A model generated the notes under the pieces. That model did no database searches and was not told the origin of the DNA. It saw nothing but the letters and a program-made list of their open reading frames with translations. The translations under genes and the position numbers were made by a program. Shown piece by piece: positions 40,625 through 48,846 of a DNA stretch of 64,000 nucleotides; positions within the stretch are counted from its first letter, which is position 1; every line of letters starts with the position of its first letter. Source of the stretch: Microterricola gilva (GTDB lineage Bacteria > Actinomycetota > Actinomycetes > Actinomycetales > Microbacteriaceae); NCBI RefSeq assembly GCF_004217495.1, contig NZ_SHLC01000001.1, forward strand, positions 186,001-250,000, given 5' to 3'.

Positions 40625-41695
40625 ATGGATTCCGACCGTTTTGTACCGGTCGTCGTCATCGGCGCCGGGCAGGCTGGACTCGCGGTCGCCTACTATCTGA
40701 GGCGCTTCGAACTCGTGGCCGGACAGGACTTCGTCGTGCTCGATCGGGGCCCGGATGCCGGCGGCGCCTGGCAGCACCGGTGGCAGAGTCTGCGGCTCGG
40801 CTCCGCCCATCGCGTGCACGATCTGCCCGGCATGGCCGAACTCGGTCTGAGCTTCGACACCGCGGAGCGGGACGTGCCTGCCCGCGAGGTCGTCGGTGAC
40901 TACTACCGGCGCTACGAGCAGCACTTCGAGCTCGGCGTCGAGCGCCCGGTCACCGTGCGCTCCGTCGCCAACCGCGGCGCCGACCTGTTGGTGCAGACCG
41001 ACCGCGGCGCGATCGAGACCCGTTTCGTCGTGAACGCGACGGGCACGTGGGGCGCTCCGTTCATCCCGCACTACCCTGGAACGCCCGGCTTCGCCGGGCG
41101 GCACCTGCACACGGCCGACTTCGTCTCCGCCGAGGAGTTCCGCGACAAGAACGTGATCGTGGTCGGCGGTGGCACCTCGGCGATCGGCTTCATGCTCGAG
41201 CTGGAGGGCATCGCATCCGGCCTCACCTGGGTGGCACGCCGCCCGATCGACTGGCTCGACGGCGAACAGCTCGACGTCGAGGATGCGACCGCCGCTGTCG
41301 CCCAGCAAGACAAGGCGGCGCGAGCGGGCCAGGCGCTGCCGAGCATCGTGAGCGGGACCGGAGTGCCGAAGACCCGCCGCATCGCCGCCGGCATCAACCG
41401 GGGGCTCCTCGTGGCCAAGCCGATGTTCGCCAGGCTCGAGGCCGACGGTGCCCGCTGGGCCGACGGCAGCTTCGCTCCCGCGGATGCCATCATCTGGGCG
41501 ACGGGCTTCCGTCCGGAACTGCGCCACCTCGCCCCGCTCAAGCTGCGCGAGCAGGCAGGCGGTGTCACGGTGGCCTCCGGTGCGTCGTGGACCGACCCGC
41601 GCATCTTCCTCGCCGGCTACGGGCCGCAGGCATCCACCATCGGGGCGAGCAGGGCGGGGCGCACGATCGCCCGCCAGATCATGGCGCTGCTCTAG
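40625..41695 (+). CDS. FAD-dependent monooxygenase-like oxidoreductase
   Basis: A 356-residue flavoprotein of the flavin-monooxygenase/thioredoxin-reductase type. The FAD-binding motif is PVVVIGAGQAGLAVAYYLRR, the NADPH-binding motif is VIVVGGGTSAIGFMLE, and ATGFRPELRHL near the C-terminus is the typical ATG motif. LDRGPDAGGAWQHRWQSLRLGS resembles the FMO segment that lines the flavin. The FMO fingerprint FxGxxxHxxxF is represented by FAGRHLHTADF. ATG at 40625 follows GAGATGAGG; a GTG 3 bp earlier is an alternative. Monocistronic; substrate unknown. Confidence 0.85.
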   Translation: MDSDRFVPVVVIGAGQAGLAVAYYLRRFELVAGQDFVVLDRGPDAGGAWQHRWQSLRLGSAHRVHDLPGMAELGLSFDTAERDVPAREVVGDYYRRYEQHFELGVERPVTVRSVANRGADLLVQTDRGAIETRFVVNATGTWGAPFIPHYPGTPGFAGRHLHTADFVSAEEFRDKNVIVVGGGTSAIGFMLELEGIASGLTWVARRPIDWLDGEQLDVEDATAAVAQQDKAARAGQALPSIVSGTGVPKTRRIAAGINRGLLVAKPMFARLEADGARWADGSFAPADAIIWATGFRPELRHLAPLKLREQAGGVTVASGASWTDPRIFLAGYGPQASTIGASRAGRTIARQIMALL

Positions 41696-41701
41696 CCCGC
41701 G

Positions 41702-42150
41702 CAGTTTGAGCCTGTCGGAACCCGACCAGCAGCGGTTGCGGCTTCTGAGTTTGCCTTGGCGAAGCCCTGAGCGCGTGCGCGGAAGCATCTGCCGCGGAAA
41801 CCGCACGCGAAACCGCACCAGCATCGGTGACGGTCGTCGAGGTTGCCTGAGTGAGGGCTGCCGCCTTTCGCGACGCTTCGCGTCGCGCTGACACGCGAAG
41901 CCCTGAGCGTGTCCGCGGAGACAGCTGCCGCGCGCGTTGAGCTGGTCGAAGCACCACTGGTCCCGTTGGCAACTCAGGCAATTCGGCCCGCGCCGCACTT
42001 CCCGTCGCCGTACCCGCAGGGATTGCTGCGAACGCCCGCCGTGCTGCCTGATTTGCTGCCCGAAACCGCACAGGCATCGGTGACGGTTGTCGAGGTTGCC
42101 TAAGTTGGGGCCGCCGCCTTTCGCAAGTGGTTTCGGCGCTTCGCGCCTAA
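41702..42150. repeat. Repeat-filled intergenic region with several dispersed-repeat copies
   Basis: No gene is seen in this 456-bp gap. It holds TTTGAGCCTGTCGGAACC (41702-41720), a 70-bp family copy at 41816-41892 (CACCAGCATCGGTGACGG, GTTGCCTGAGT, GCGACGCTTCGCGTCGC), a GTTGAGCTGGTCGAAG copy at about 41937, a degenerate AACTCAGGCA/TGCCTGATTT long-loop inverted repeat (41971-42054), and another 70-bp family copy at 42067-42150 whose terminal hairpin is rearranged. Confidence 0.7.
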
Positions 42151-42151
42151 A

Positions 42152-44293
42152 CTACTTGCGCTTCTTGCGGCGTGACGCCGATGGACGCGAGGTGGTCGGT
42201 GCCGTGCCCGGTTGCACGGCCGTGGCCGTCGAGCCCGCGCGCGGCTGCGGCCGCCCGTCGGCCACCGTCGCGGGTGCGATCGGCTTGCGCGGCACCGGGC
42301 GCACCGGCTCGCCGCGGCGGTCCTGGCCGGGCACGGGGCGCGAGCGGCGTCCGTAGATCAGCTCGCTGGAGTCCAGCAGCCAGGGCACGAGCGCGATCGT
42401 CACACCGTGGACCAGCATCAGCTTCTGGCGCACGCGGCGGGCCTTGTGGTTGTGCAGCAGGCCCTCCCACCAGTGCCCGACGATGTACTGCGGCATGTAG
42501 ATGGTGGTCACCTCGGAGCCGTGCTCCTCGCGACGCGACTTCACGTACTGGATCAGCGGGTGGCTGAGGTCGCGGTATGGCGAGCTCAGCACACGCAGCG
42601 GCACCTGGATGTTCATGCGCACCCAGTCCTTCTTCAGCTGCTTCGTCTGCGCGTCGTCGAGCGACACGTGCACGGCTTCCAGCGATTCGTGGCGGGCCGC
42701 GATGGCGTAGTCGAGGGCCTTGAGCACCGGCTTCTGCATGTTGCCGACGAGCACGATGGCGTGGTCGCCCTGTGAACCGAAGGTCGTGACCGGATCGACC
42801 TCGATCTCCTTCGCGACATCGCGGTAGTACCGGTTCACGCCGAGCATCAACAGGAACAGGATCGGCATCATCAGGAAGACGAGCCAGGCGCCGTGGGTGA
42901 ACTTCGTGATCGTGACGACCAGCAGAACGACGGCCGTCATGGCCGCGCCGATCGCGTTGATGGTGAGACCCCGCCAGATGGCTCCACGGTCGGAGCCCGG
43001 CTTCTTCAGCTCGCGTAGCCAGTGCACGACCATGCCGGTCTGGCCGAGCGTGAAGGAGACGAAGACACCGATGATGTAGAGCTGGATCAACACGGTGAGG
43101 TTGGCCTGGAACACGGCGAGGATCAGTACGGCGGCCAGCGCGAGCAGCAGCACGCCGTTCGAGTAGATCAGGCGGTCGCCGCGCGTGCTCAGCGACTTCG
43201 GTGCGTAGCCGTCCTTGGCGAGCACGGATCCGAGAAGCGGGAAGCCGTTGAACGCGGTGTTGGCCGCGAGCAACAGCACGAGCGCTGTCGCCGCCTGGAT
43301 CACGAAGAACAGGATCGAGTTGTTGCCGAAGGTGGCGGCGGCCACCTGGGCGATCAGGCTGCGCTGCGGTTGCGTCTCGCAGTCGGCGAAGCCGATCAGG
43401 TGGCAGGCGTCTTCGGCGTAGTGCACCTGCGAGATCAGCGCCAGCGCGGTGAGTCCGGCGAACAGCACGATGGCGATGCCGCCCATCAGCACCAGGGTGC
43501 GCTGGGCGTTCTTGACCTTCGGCAGCCGGAAGGCCGGCACCCCGTTCGAGATCGCCTCGACGCCGGTGAGCGCGCTGCATCCGCTGGCGAAGGAACGAAG
43601 AAGTAGCAGGATGACGGCGGCCTGCGTCAACTGCTCGGCCTGCACTCCGTATGCCGCCGACTCGGCCACCGGTGCGTCGCCGAAGATGGTGCGCACGAGG
43701 CCGGTGACGATCATGAGCGCGACGCTGCTGATGAAGAGGTACGTCGGAATCGCGAAGGCCTTGCTCGACTCGCTGACCCCGCGCAGGTTGATCGCGGCGA
43801 GGATGATGACGAAGACGATCGCGAGCTCGACCCGGAAGGGGTTCAGCTCCGGAATGGCCGAGATGATGTTGTCGACGCCGGAAGCGACCGAGACGACGAC
43901 CGTCATCACGTAGTCGACGAGCAGGGCGGATGCCACGACGAGACCGGCCTTCTCGCCGAGGTTGCGGTGCGCCACCTCGTAGTCGCCGCCGCCGGAGGGG
44001 TAGGCCTTGATCAGCTGCCGGTAGCTCGCGACGACGGTGACGAGCAGCACGATCACGGCCAGAGCCACCCACGGGGCGAAGCTGAGGAACGCGAGCCCGC
44101 CGATCATCAGGATCATCAGCAACTCCTGTGGGGCATACGCCACGGAGGAGAGCGGGTCGCTCGCGAAAATCGGGAGGGCGAGGTGCTTGGGCAGCAGCTG
44201 CCCCTCGAGCTTCTCGCTGGGCAGCGGTCCCCCGATAATCCAGTGTTTTGCTGAGCGCAGCTCGGCCGGTGCCTCAGGCGTGTCGTTTGTCAC
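42152..44293 (-). CDS. APC-superfamily permease, KimA-like
   Basis: A 713-residue membrane protein. The N-terminus KHWIIGGPLPSEKLEGQLLPKHLALPIFASDPLSSVAYAPQE matches the KimA/YdaO type of APC transporter, which in Bacillus is a high-affinity potassium importer controlled by c-di-AMP. About 12 hydrophobic segments span residues 45-490, followed by a soluble UspA-like domain (DPVTTFGSQGDHAIVLVGNM onward) and a basic, disordered C-terminal tail of about 70 residues ending KKRK. It starts with GTG; TAGGCT lies 8 nt before it. Potassium transport is inferred from family resemblance; many relatives are annotated as amino acid permeases. Confidence 0.82.
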   Translation of the reverse strand: MTNDTPEAPAELRSAKHWIIGGPLPSEKLEGQLLPKHLALPIFASDPLSSVAYAPQELLMILMIGGLAFLSFAPWVALAVIVLLVTVVASYRQLIKAYPSGGGDYEVAHRNLGEKAGLVVASALLVDYVMTVVVSVASGVDNIISAIPELNPFRVELAIVFVIILAAINLRGVSESSKAFAIPTYLFISSVALMIVTGLVRTIFGDAPVAESAAYGVQAEQLTQAAVILLLLRSFASGCSALTGVEAISNGVPAFRLPKVKNAQRTLVLMGGIAIVLFAGLTALALISQVHYAEDACHLIGFADCETQPQRSLIAQVAAATFGNNSILFFVIQAATALVLLLAANTAFNGFPLLGSVLAKDGYAPKSLSTRGDRLIYSNGVLLLALAAVLILAVFQANLTVLIQLYIIGVFVSFTLGQTGMVVHWLRELKKPGSDRGAIWRGLTINAIGAAMTAVVLLVVTITKFTHGAWLVFLMMPILFLLMLGVNRYYRDVAKEIEVDPVTTFGSQGDHAIVLVGNMQKPVLKALDYAIAARHESLEAVHVSLDDAQTKQLKKDWVRMNIQVPLRVLSSPYRDLSHPLIQYVKSRREEHGSEVTTIYMPQYIVGHWWEGLLHNHKARRVRQKLMLVHGVTIALVPWLLDSSELIYGRRSRPVPGQDRRGEPVRPVPRKPIAPATVADGRPQPRAGSTATAVQPGTAPTTSRPSASRRKKRK

Positions 44294-44362
44294 GGCTGGA
44301 GAGCCTACGCCCGAGAATGCCGCGTACGGCGGCCCCTAACGGTTTCCTAACACCCGGCATGT

Positions 44363-45865
44363 TCACGCGGCCCCCAATGCCCTCGCGGCGATGATCCGGC
44401 GGTACTCCAGACCGCTCTGTTTCACGGTGCGCTGCTGGGTCTCGTAGTCGACGCGCACGATCCCGAAGCGCTTCTCGTAACCCCACGCCCACTCGAAGTT
44501 GTCGAGCAGCGACCAGTAGAAGTAGCCGTGCACGTCGACGCCGTCGTCGATGGCGTCGAGCACGGCGCCGAGGTGCTCGCGCAGGAACGCGGTGCGCTCC
44601 GGGTCGGGCACGGTGCCGTCATCCGCCACCGTGTCGTCGTAGGCCGCACCGTTCTCGGTGACGTAGAGCTTGACGCGGGCGGGGCCGCTGTACTCCGCCT
44701 CGACCTCGACGAGGAGTTCGCGCAGGCCGTCCGGCTGCACCTCCCAGTCCATGGCGGTGAGCGGCAGCCCCTGCGGGTGGTTGAAGACGCCGTCGGCGGC
44801 GGGGAACGGCGAGCGGGTCTGCCTCGTCGTCGGGGCATCGCCGACGAGCGGGTGCGCGGCCGGCCGGTCGCTGACGAACTCGCCGTGGTAGTAGTTGACG
44901 CCGAGCGAGTCGATCGGCTGTGCGATCTGGGCGAGGTCGCCGTCCTTGACGTACTTCTCCAGGCCGAGCCCGGTGACGTCCTCGAGGAAGTCCTCCGGGT
45001 AGCTGCCGCGGAAGACGGGGTCGAGGAAGACCCGGTTGAACTGGGCGTCGATGCGGCGGGCGGCGTCGAGATCGCCGGCGCTCGCCGGGTCGACCGGCTT
45101 GGCCACCGTGAGATTGAGTGTGATGCCGAGCTCGAGGGCGGCGTCGCGCTCCCGCAGCGCCTCGATCGCGAGGCCGTGTGCGAGCAGCAGATGGTGGGCG
45201 GCGGCGAGGCCCAGCTCCGCGCTCTGTCTGCCGGGGGCGTGGGCGCCGGCGGTGTAGCTGAGGAAGCTGGAGCACCACGGCTCGTTGAGCGTCGTCCACA
45301 CCGGCACCCTGTCGCCCAGGGCATCGTGCATGCTGAGCGCGTAGTCGCGGAAGCGGTACGCGGTGTCGCGGTTCGTCCACCCGCCATCCTCTTCGAGCGC
45401 CTGCGGCAGGTCCCAGTGGTAGAGCGTGAGCCATGGACGGATGCCGGCGCCGAGCAGCTCGTCGGTCAGCCGCGAGTAGAAGTCGACGCCCAGCGGGTTC
45501 ACGGCGCCGCCGTCCGGTCGCACCCGTGCCCACGAGCTGGAGAAGCGGTAGGTCTGCAGCCCGAGGTCTTTCATCAGGGCCACGTCGTCGCGATAGCGGT
45601 CGTAGTGTTCACAGGCGGTCTCGCCGGAGTCGCCGTTGATCACGGCGCCAGGAACGCGGCAGAACGCGTCCCAGATCGAGTCGGTGCGGCCGTCCCGGTG
45701 GGCGGCGCCCTCGATCTGGTAGGCGGCCGTCGCCGCGCCGAAGAGGAATCCGGGCGGGAACGGGCGGGCGGATGCCGCGGCGCCCGCGCCGGCTGCGCGC
45801 GTCCTCGCGGCTGCCGATGATGCGGCCGCATCCGCACGGCGCTCGTCGCCAGAGATCGTGCTCAT
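44363..45865 (-). CDS. Family 1 beta-glucosidase
   Basis: A 500-residue GH1 enzyme that hydrolyses beta-glucosides such as cellobiose, acting in the cytosol. The barrel begins at FPPGFLFGAATAAYQIEGA after an Ala-rich extension of about 35 residues. The acid/base Glu is in TTLNEPWC (about 195) and the nucleophile in LYVTENGA (about 404); the C-terminal substrate-binding segment WSLLDNFEWAWGYEKRFG is complete. The start at 45865 (MSTISG) is preferred to an ATG 42 nt upstream. It could process disaccharides released by the secreted GH5 enzyme at 24.6 kb. Confidence 0.94.
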   Translation of the reverse strand: MSTISGDERRADAAASSAAARTRAAGAGAAASARPFPPGFLFGAATAAYQIEGAAHRDGRTDSIWDAFCRVPGAVINGDSGETACEHYDRYRDDVALMKDLGLQTYRFSSSWARVRPDGGAVNPLGVDFYSRLTDELLGAGIRPWLTLYHWDLPQALEEDGGWTNRDTAYRFRDYALSMHDALGDRVPVWTTLNEPWCSSFLSYTAGAHAPGRQSAELGLAAAHHLLLAHGLAIEALRERDAALELGITLNLTVAKPVDPASAGDLDAARRIDAQFNRVFLDPVFRGSYPEDFLEDVTGLGLEKYVKDGDLAQIAQPIDSLGVNYYHGEFVSDRPAAHPLVGDAPTTRQTRSPFPAADGVFNHPQGLPLTAMDWEVQPDGLRELLVEVEAEYSGPARVKLYVTENGAAYDDTVADDGTVPDPERTAFLREHLGAVLDAIDDGVDVHGYFYWSLLDNFEWAWGYEKRFGIVRVDYETQQRTVKQSGLEYRRIIAARALGAA

Positions 45866-45994
45866 GAGCCCATTGTTCGCCAGCGGGCGCGTTTCGTACA
45901 CCGTCATCCGCAGATTGCCTCGGAATTCGTGCGCGGCCCCGGGCCTCAGCCTTGGACCGGGCGCCCGTGAACCACAGGCGCCCGCGGCGCACCG

Positions 45995-46047
45995 AGAGTG
46001 CAGAAATTGCGCTGAAATCGGCCAGCGGGGAGCAGTTTCTGCACTCT
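45995..46047. repeat. Long-arm inverted repeat AGAGTGCAGAAA/TTTCTGCACTCT
   Basis: Perfect 12-bp arms at 45995-46006 and 46036-46047 enclose a 29-nt GC-rich loop ending GCAG. A second element of the same plan but different arm sequence is at 62411-62469. No gene is seen in this 234-bp gap. Confidence 0.65.
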
Positions 46048-46099
46048 GGATCGATTCACAGTGCGGGCAGATGCGGCGGCGTGACGGACCGCGGCGCGG

Positions 46100-46684
46100 C
46101 TACTCGGTGCCGACGGCCTCGATCACCCTGGCCAAGGTTGCGCGCAGGGTGGCGAGCTCGTCGAGGCTCATGCCGAGGCGCCTGATCACCTGCGGGGGGA
46201 TCGCGAGCGCCTGCTCACGCAGTGCGCGGCCGGCATCCGTCAACGTGATGTCGAGGGCCCGTTCGTCGTGGGCGTTGCGGGCGCGCGTGATGTACCCGGC
46301 GGCCTCGAGTCGCTTGAGCAGGGGGGAGAGGGTGGCGGGCTCGAGCTGCAGCGCGGCGCCGATGTCGCGCACGGTGCGCGGGCTGGACTGCCAGAGGGCG
46401 AGCATCACGAGGTACTGCGGGTGGGTGAGCCCGAGCGGCTCGAGGATCGGACGGTAGGCGCCGATCACGCCGCGGGCAGCCACGGCCAGGCCGAAACACA
46501 CCTGGCTCTCGAGCGCGAGCAGGTCGACGGCTCCCGCATCGGCCGATTCGATGTCGAGCACGACCGATTCCCTGTCGACGGATGACGCGGCGCCCGCCGC
46601 ACGCTGTGCGCGCGTGCCGCTCTCGGCCTCGTTCGTCATGTCGTCCATCATGCCGTTCATTGTCTCGTTCGCCGTGCCGTTCAT
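46100..46684 (-). CDS. MarR family regulator, OhrR-like
   Basis: A protein of about 194 residues with a disordered N-terminus and a MarR winged helix. The segment LLALESQVCFGLAVAARGVIGAYRPILEPLGLTHPQYLVMLALW matches OhrR, including the reactive Cys in QVCFGL and the nearby Tyr of the organic-peroxide-sensing pocket. The helix-turn-helix is TVRDIGAALQLEPATLSPLLKRLEAAGYI, and the wing contains HDERALDITLTDAG. The start is uncertain: Met codons at 46705, 46684 and 46639 are all in frame. No ohr peroxidase gene is adjacent. It is divergent from a small zinc-ribbon gene across an ACTTAGT-ACACTAAT operator-like repeat. Confidence 0.82.
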   Translation of the reverse strand: MNGTANETMNGMMDDMTNEAESGTRAQRAAGAASSVDRESVVLDIESADAGAVDLLALESQVCFGLAVAARGVIGAYRPILEPLGLTHPQYLVMLALWQSSPRTVRDIGAALQLEPATLSPLLKRLEAAGYITRARNAHDERALDITLTDAGRALREQALAIPPQVIRRLGMSLDELATLRATLARVIEAVGTE

Positions 46685-46735
46685 CGGAGCCCGCCTCTGC
46701 CTCATCGCCGCCCGGTTTGAGTGGTGACGATTTAC

Positions 46736-46747
46736 TTAGTACACTAA
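46736..46747. promoter_or_regulatory. Operator-like inverted repeat between ohrR-like and zinc-ribbon genes
   Basis: TTAGT-AC-ACTAA in an AT-rich patch, 6 bp before the small gene's ATG. It is well placed for autoregulation by the MarR protein. Confidence 0.45.
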
Positions 46748-46752
46748 TCATT

Positions 46753-46983
46753 ATGGCACGAAGTAAAGATGAAGGTACGGGCGGCAAGCTCTCGGGTCTC
46801 TTCGACAAGCTCAACCGGAAGCTCGTGCCGTACATCGGCCCGCCCCCGCTCGGTCCGTACAACGAGACGCCGCCGGCCGTTCCGGCGCCCAAGCTCTGCC
46901 CACTCTGCGGAGTTCCGATGGCCGAGCACGAGATCGACCGCTCCGGCGAGCGCACGCAGCTCTACTGCCCGCGCCCCAGCTGA
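46753..46983 (+). CDS. Small protein with a CxxC zinc-ribbon-like C-terminus
   Basis: A 76-residue protein: charged N-terminus MARSKDEGTGGKLSG, a basic amphipathic part (LFDKLNRKLVPYIGPPPLGPY) and a C-terminal CPLCGVPMAEHEIDRSGE...LYCPRP, where CxxC, a His and a further Cys could bind zinc. Not assigned to a known family. The ATG at 46753 is chosen since upstream in-frame codons overlap the divergent regulator. High third-position GC supports it. Possibly a substrate or partner of the divergent regulator's response. Confidence 0.65.
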   Translation: MARSKDEGTGGKLSGLFDKLNRKLVPYIGPPPLGPYNETPPAVPAPKLCPLCGVPMAEHEIDRSGERTQLYCPRPS

Positions 46984-47132
46984 CCCTCGCTCGCCCGGCG
47001 CACCCGGTATCCGCCCGGCGCCGTTCCGCGCCGCTCACGCCGGAGTTGTTTCTGGCGCATAACGCGGTTACTGGCGCGCTACGTGTGCGGAGCCGGACGC
47101 GGCGGCCAGGCCGGAGGCCGCGAGGCCGCGGC

Positions 47133-47768
47133 TCAGTTCGCGCGCAACAGGCTGAGCACCTCGGCCTGCACCGCGTCGAGCCGCTGGCGCAGCAGGATCG
47201 CGGCCTCCGGCGACACTCGAGACCGGGCCGCCTGCGTGCGCAGCTCGGTGCGGAGCACCTGGCGGAACTGCGTGATCGCCATCTCGGCGTCGTGCACCGC
47301 GCGGTTCGAGTCGATGTGCTGCTGCTGGCTCGATCCGGCTGCATACGCCGCCTTCGCCGACTCGGTCTTGCCGCCGCGCTTGGCGTCACGCGCGGCGCTC
47401 GCCAGATCGGCGCGCAGGCTGCGCATGGCGTCGTTGACGCCGGCGCGCACCTCGTCGGCGATGCGCCGCACGGAGTCGGTCATCGCGTCCTCGATCGAAT
47501 CGAGCTCACCGCGCCTCGCCTCGAGCTCGGCCCGGCCGGCATCCGTGATCGAGTAGGTGGTCTTGCGACCGTCGCTCTCCTTGGTCACCAGCCCCTCCTC
47601 CTCGAGCTTGGACAGGCGCGGGTAGATCGTGCCTGCGCTCGGGATGTAGCTGCCGCCGAAGCGGTCGCTCAGAGCCTGGATCAACTCGTAGCCGTGCCGC
47701 GGCTGCTCGGCCAGCAGGGAGAGCAGGTAGAGCCGGAGGCTGCCGTGGGCGAAAACCGGCGGGGTCAT
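47133..47768 (-). CDS. PadR family transcriptional regulator
   Basis: A 211-residue protein with the PadR winged helix at the N-terminus: FAHGSLRLYLLSLLAEQPRHGYELIQALSDRFGG, then SAGTIYPRLSKLEEEGLV and the wing RKTTYSITDAGRAEL. A long C-terminal helical region (about residues 95-211) rich in Arg and Ala follows. The ATG overlaps the stop codon of the upstream DUF4097 gene by ATGA, so the two are co-translated. Two CGATATATCG sites before that operon are its likely operators. Confidence 0.9.
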   Translation of the reverse strand: MTPPVFAHGSLRLYLLSLLAEQPRHGYELIQALSDRFGGSYIPSAGTIYPRLSKLEEEGLVTKESDGRKTTYSITDAGRAELEARRGELDSIEDAMTDSVRRIADEVRAGVNDAMRSLRADLASAARDAKRGGKTESAKAAYAAGSSQQQHIDSNRAVHDAEMAITQFRQVLRTELRTQAARSRVSPEAAILLRQRLDAVQAEVLSLLRAN

Positions 47769-48619
47769 GCCGTGGCCTCGCCGTCGCTCGAGACCGTGAA
47801 GTCGACGGGGGCGGGGGTTCCGCGCCGCACGATCGAGATGTTGCCCGAGACCGAGTTGGCCTGCAGGTCGAGCCAGCTGCCCGCGAGCTCGCCGATGACG
47901 CGCTCGAAGCCCTTGCCGAGGGTGCCCTTGAAGGTCGTGTCGTCGAGGAAGACCGTGCCGGCGACCGTGTTGACGCGGTAGCGCTCGCCGAGGCCGGCGT
48001 CCAGGCGCACCGTGAGGTCGCCCGAGACGGTGTTCGTGTTGATCTCCGACGGCGTCCCGACGATGTCGAGGATCATGTTCCCCGAGACGCCGTCTGCGCT
48101 GAAGCGCGTGATCGCGCCGCTGGCGACGATGTCGCCAGAGACCGTGTTGACGTTGACGCGGCCGGTGTGGTTGCCGACCGAGACCTCGCCGTTGACCGTG
48201 TTCACGTCGAGGTCGCCGATCACGTGGTCGACGACGACGTCGCCGGTCACGGTGCTGAGTTTCGCGTCGCAGGCGAATCCGGAGACGAGGGCCTCGGCCG
48301 AGACGACGCCGAGCTTGATCGCGACATCGCGCGGCACGAGCACGCTCACCTCGGCCTTCGCGCTGCCGGTGAAGCCCTTGAACACGTCGAGGAAGTTGTC
48401 CCAGCGCAGCTGTGGGTGGTCGATCTCGAGGCGGTCGCCGTCGATCTCCACCTTGAGCTCCTTGCCGGTGACGGAGTGCACCTCGACGCGCGCGCTCGTC
48501 TCGTCGTGGGCGATGATGTCGATCTTGCCGCCGATCATGCCCACCTTGAGGCTGCGCACGAACTCCAGGTCGATGACCTTGCTCTGGCCGGGCTGGATGA
48601 GCCACTTCTCGATTGCCAT
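47765..48619 (-). CDS. DUF4097 domain-containing protein
   Basis: A 284-residue protein of beta-helix type. After WLIQPGQSKVIDLEFVRSLKVGMIGGKIDIIAHDE it runs through repeating strands such as KLSTVTGDVVVDHVIGDLDVNTVNGEVSVGNHTGRVNVNTVSGDIVASG, the T/SVxGD pattern of DUF4097/bactofilin-like adhesins. No signal peptide is present from the ATG at 48619, which has AAGGAG 6 nt upstream; the longer frame is not supported. It is paired with a PadR regulator. Proposed role: a cytosolic scaffold in envelope stress; unproven. Confidence 0.86.
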   Translation of the reverse strand: MAIEKWLIQPGQSKVIDLEFVRSLKVGMIGGKIDIIAHDETSARVEVHSVTGKELKVEIDGDRLEIDHPQLRWDNFLDVFKGFTGSAKAEVSVLVPRDVAIKLGVVSAEALVSGFACDAKLSTVTGDVVVDHVIGDLDVNTVNGEVSVGNHTGRVNVNTVSGDIVASGAITRFSADGVSGNMILDIVGTPSEINTNTVSGDLTVRLDAGLGERYRVNTVAGTVFLDDTTFKGTLGKGFERVIGELAGSWLDLQANSVSGNISIVRRGTPAPVDFTVSSDGEATA

Positions 48620-48656
48620 TGTTGTCTCCTTGCGTGGTGGCGGATGCCGATGCATA

Positions 48657-48695
48657 CGCGATATATCGCGTTGTGCTTATGCTCACGATATATCG
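48657..48695. promoter_or_regulatory. Twin CGATATATCG palindromes before the DUF4097-padR operon
   Basis: CGCGATATATCGCG (48657-48670, perfect) and CGATATATCG (48686-48695) are centred 27 bp apart, upstream of the operon. They fit tandem binding of the operon's own PadR dimer. Confidence 0.65.
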
Positions 48696-48779
48696 CGTTT
48701 GGGCGCGCGTCAAGATTTGTGGCTGCGAAAGTGCCGGATGGCGCAGCCGCGCGGGCGCGCCGCCGCGGTGAACCGGGGC

Positions 48780-48810
48780 TTGACATTGACGTAGCGTCAA
48801 CTTCTACGGT
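48780..48810 (+). promoter_or_regulatory. MerR-type promoter with 19-bp spacer
   Basis: TTGACA (48780-48785) and TACGGT (48805-48810) are separated by 19 bp, and the spacer contains the perfect palindrome TTGACG-TAG-CGTCAA (48786-48800). This geometry is diagnostic for MerR-family activation of the TipA gene that follows. Confidence 0.7.
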
Positions 48811-48846
48811 TGTCAGTGACGGCGCGGACGCGCGGGAGAGGGAGAC

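Noticed and set aside
41702-42150. Degenerate transposable element with coding capacity
   Set aside because: The region is composed of short dispersed repeats; no transposase fragment is seen in any frame.
44294-44362. c-di-AMP riboswitch before the KimA-like gene
   Set aside because: The spacer is only 69 bp and a -10 hexamer lies 8 nt before the start codon, leaving no room for the riboswitch.
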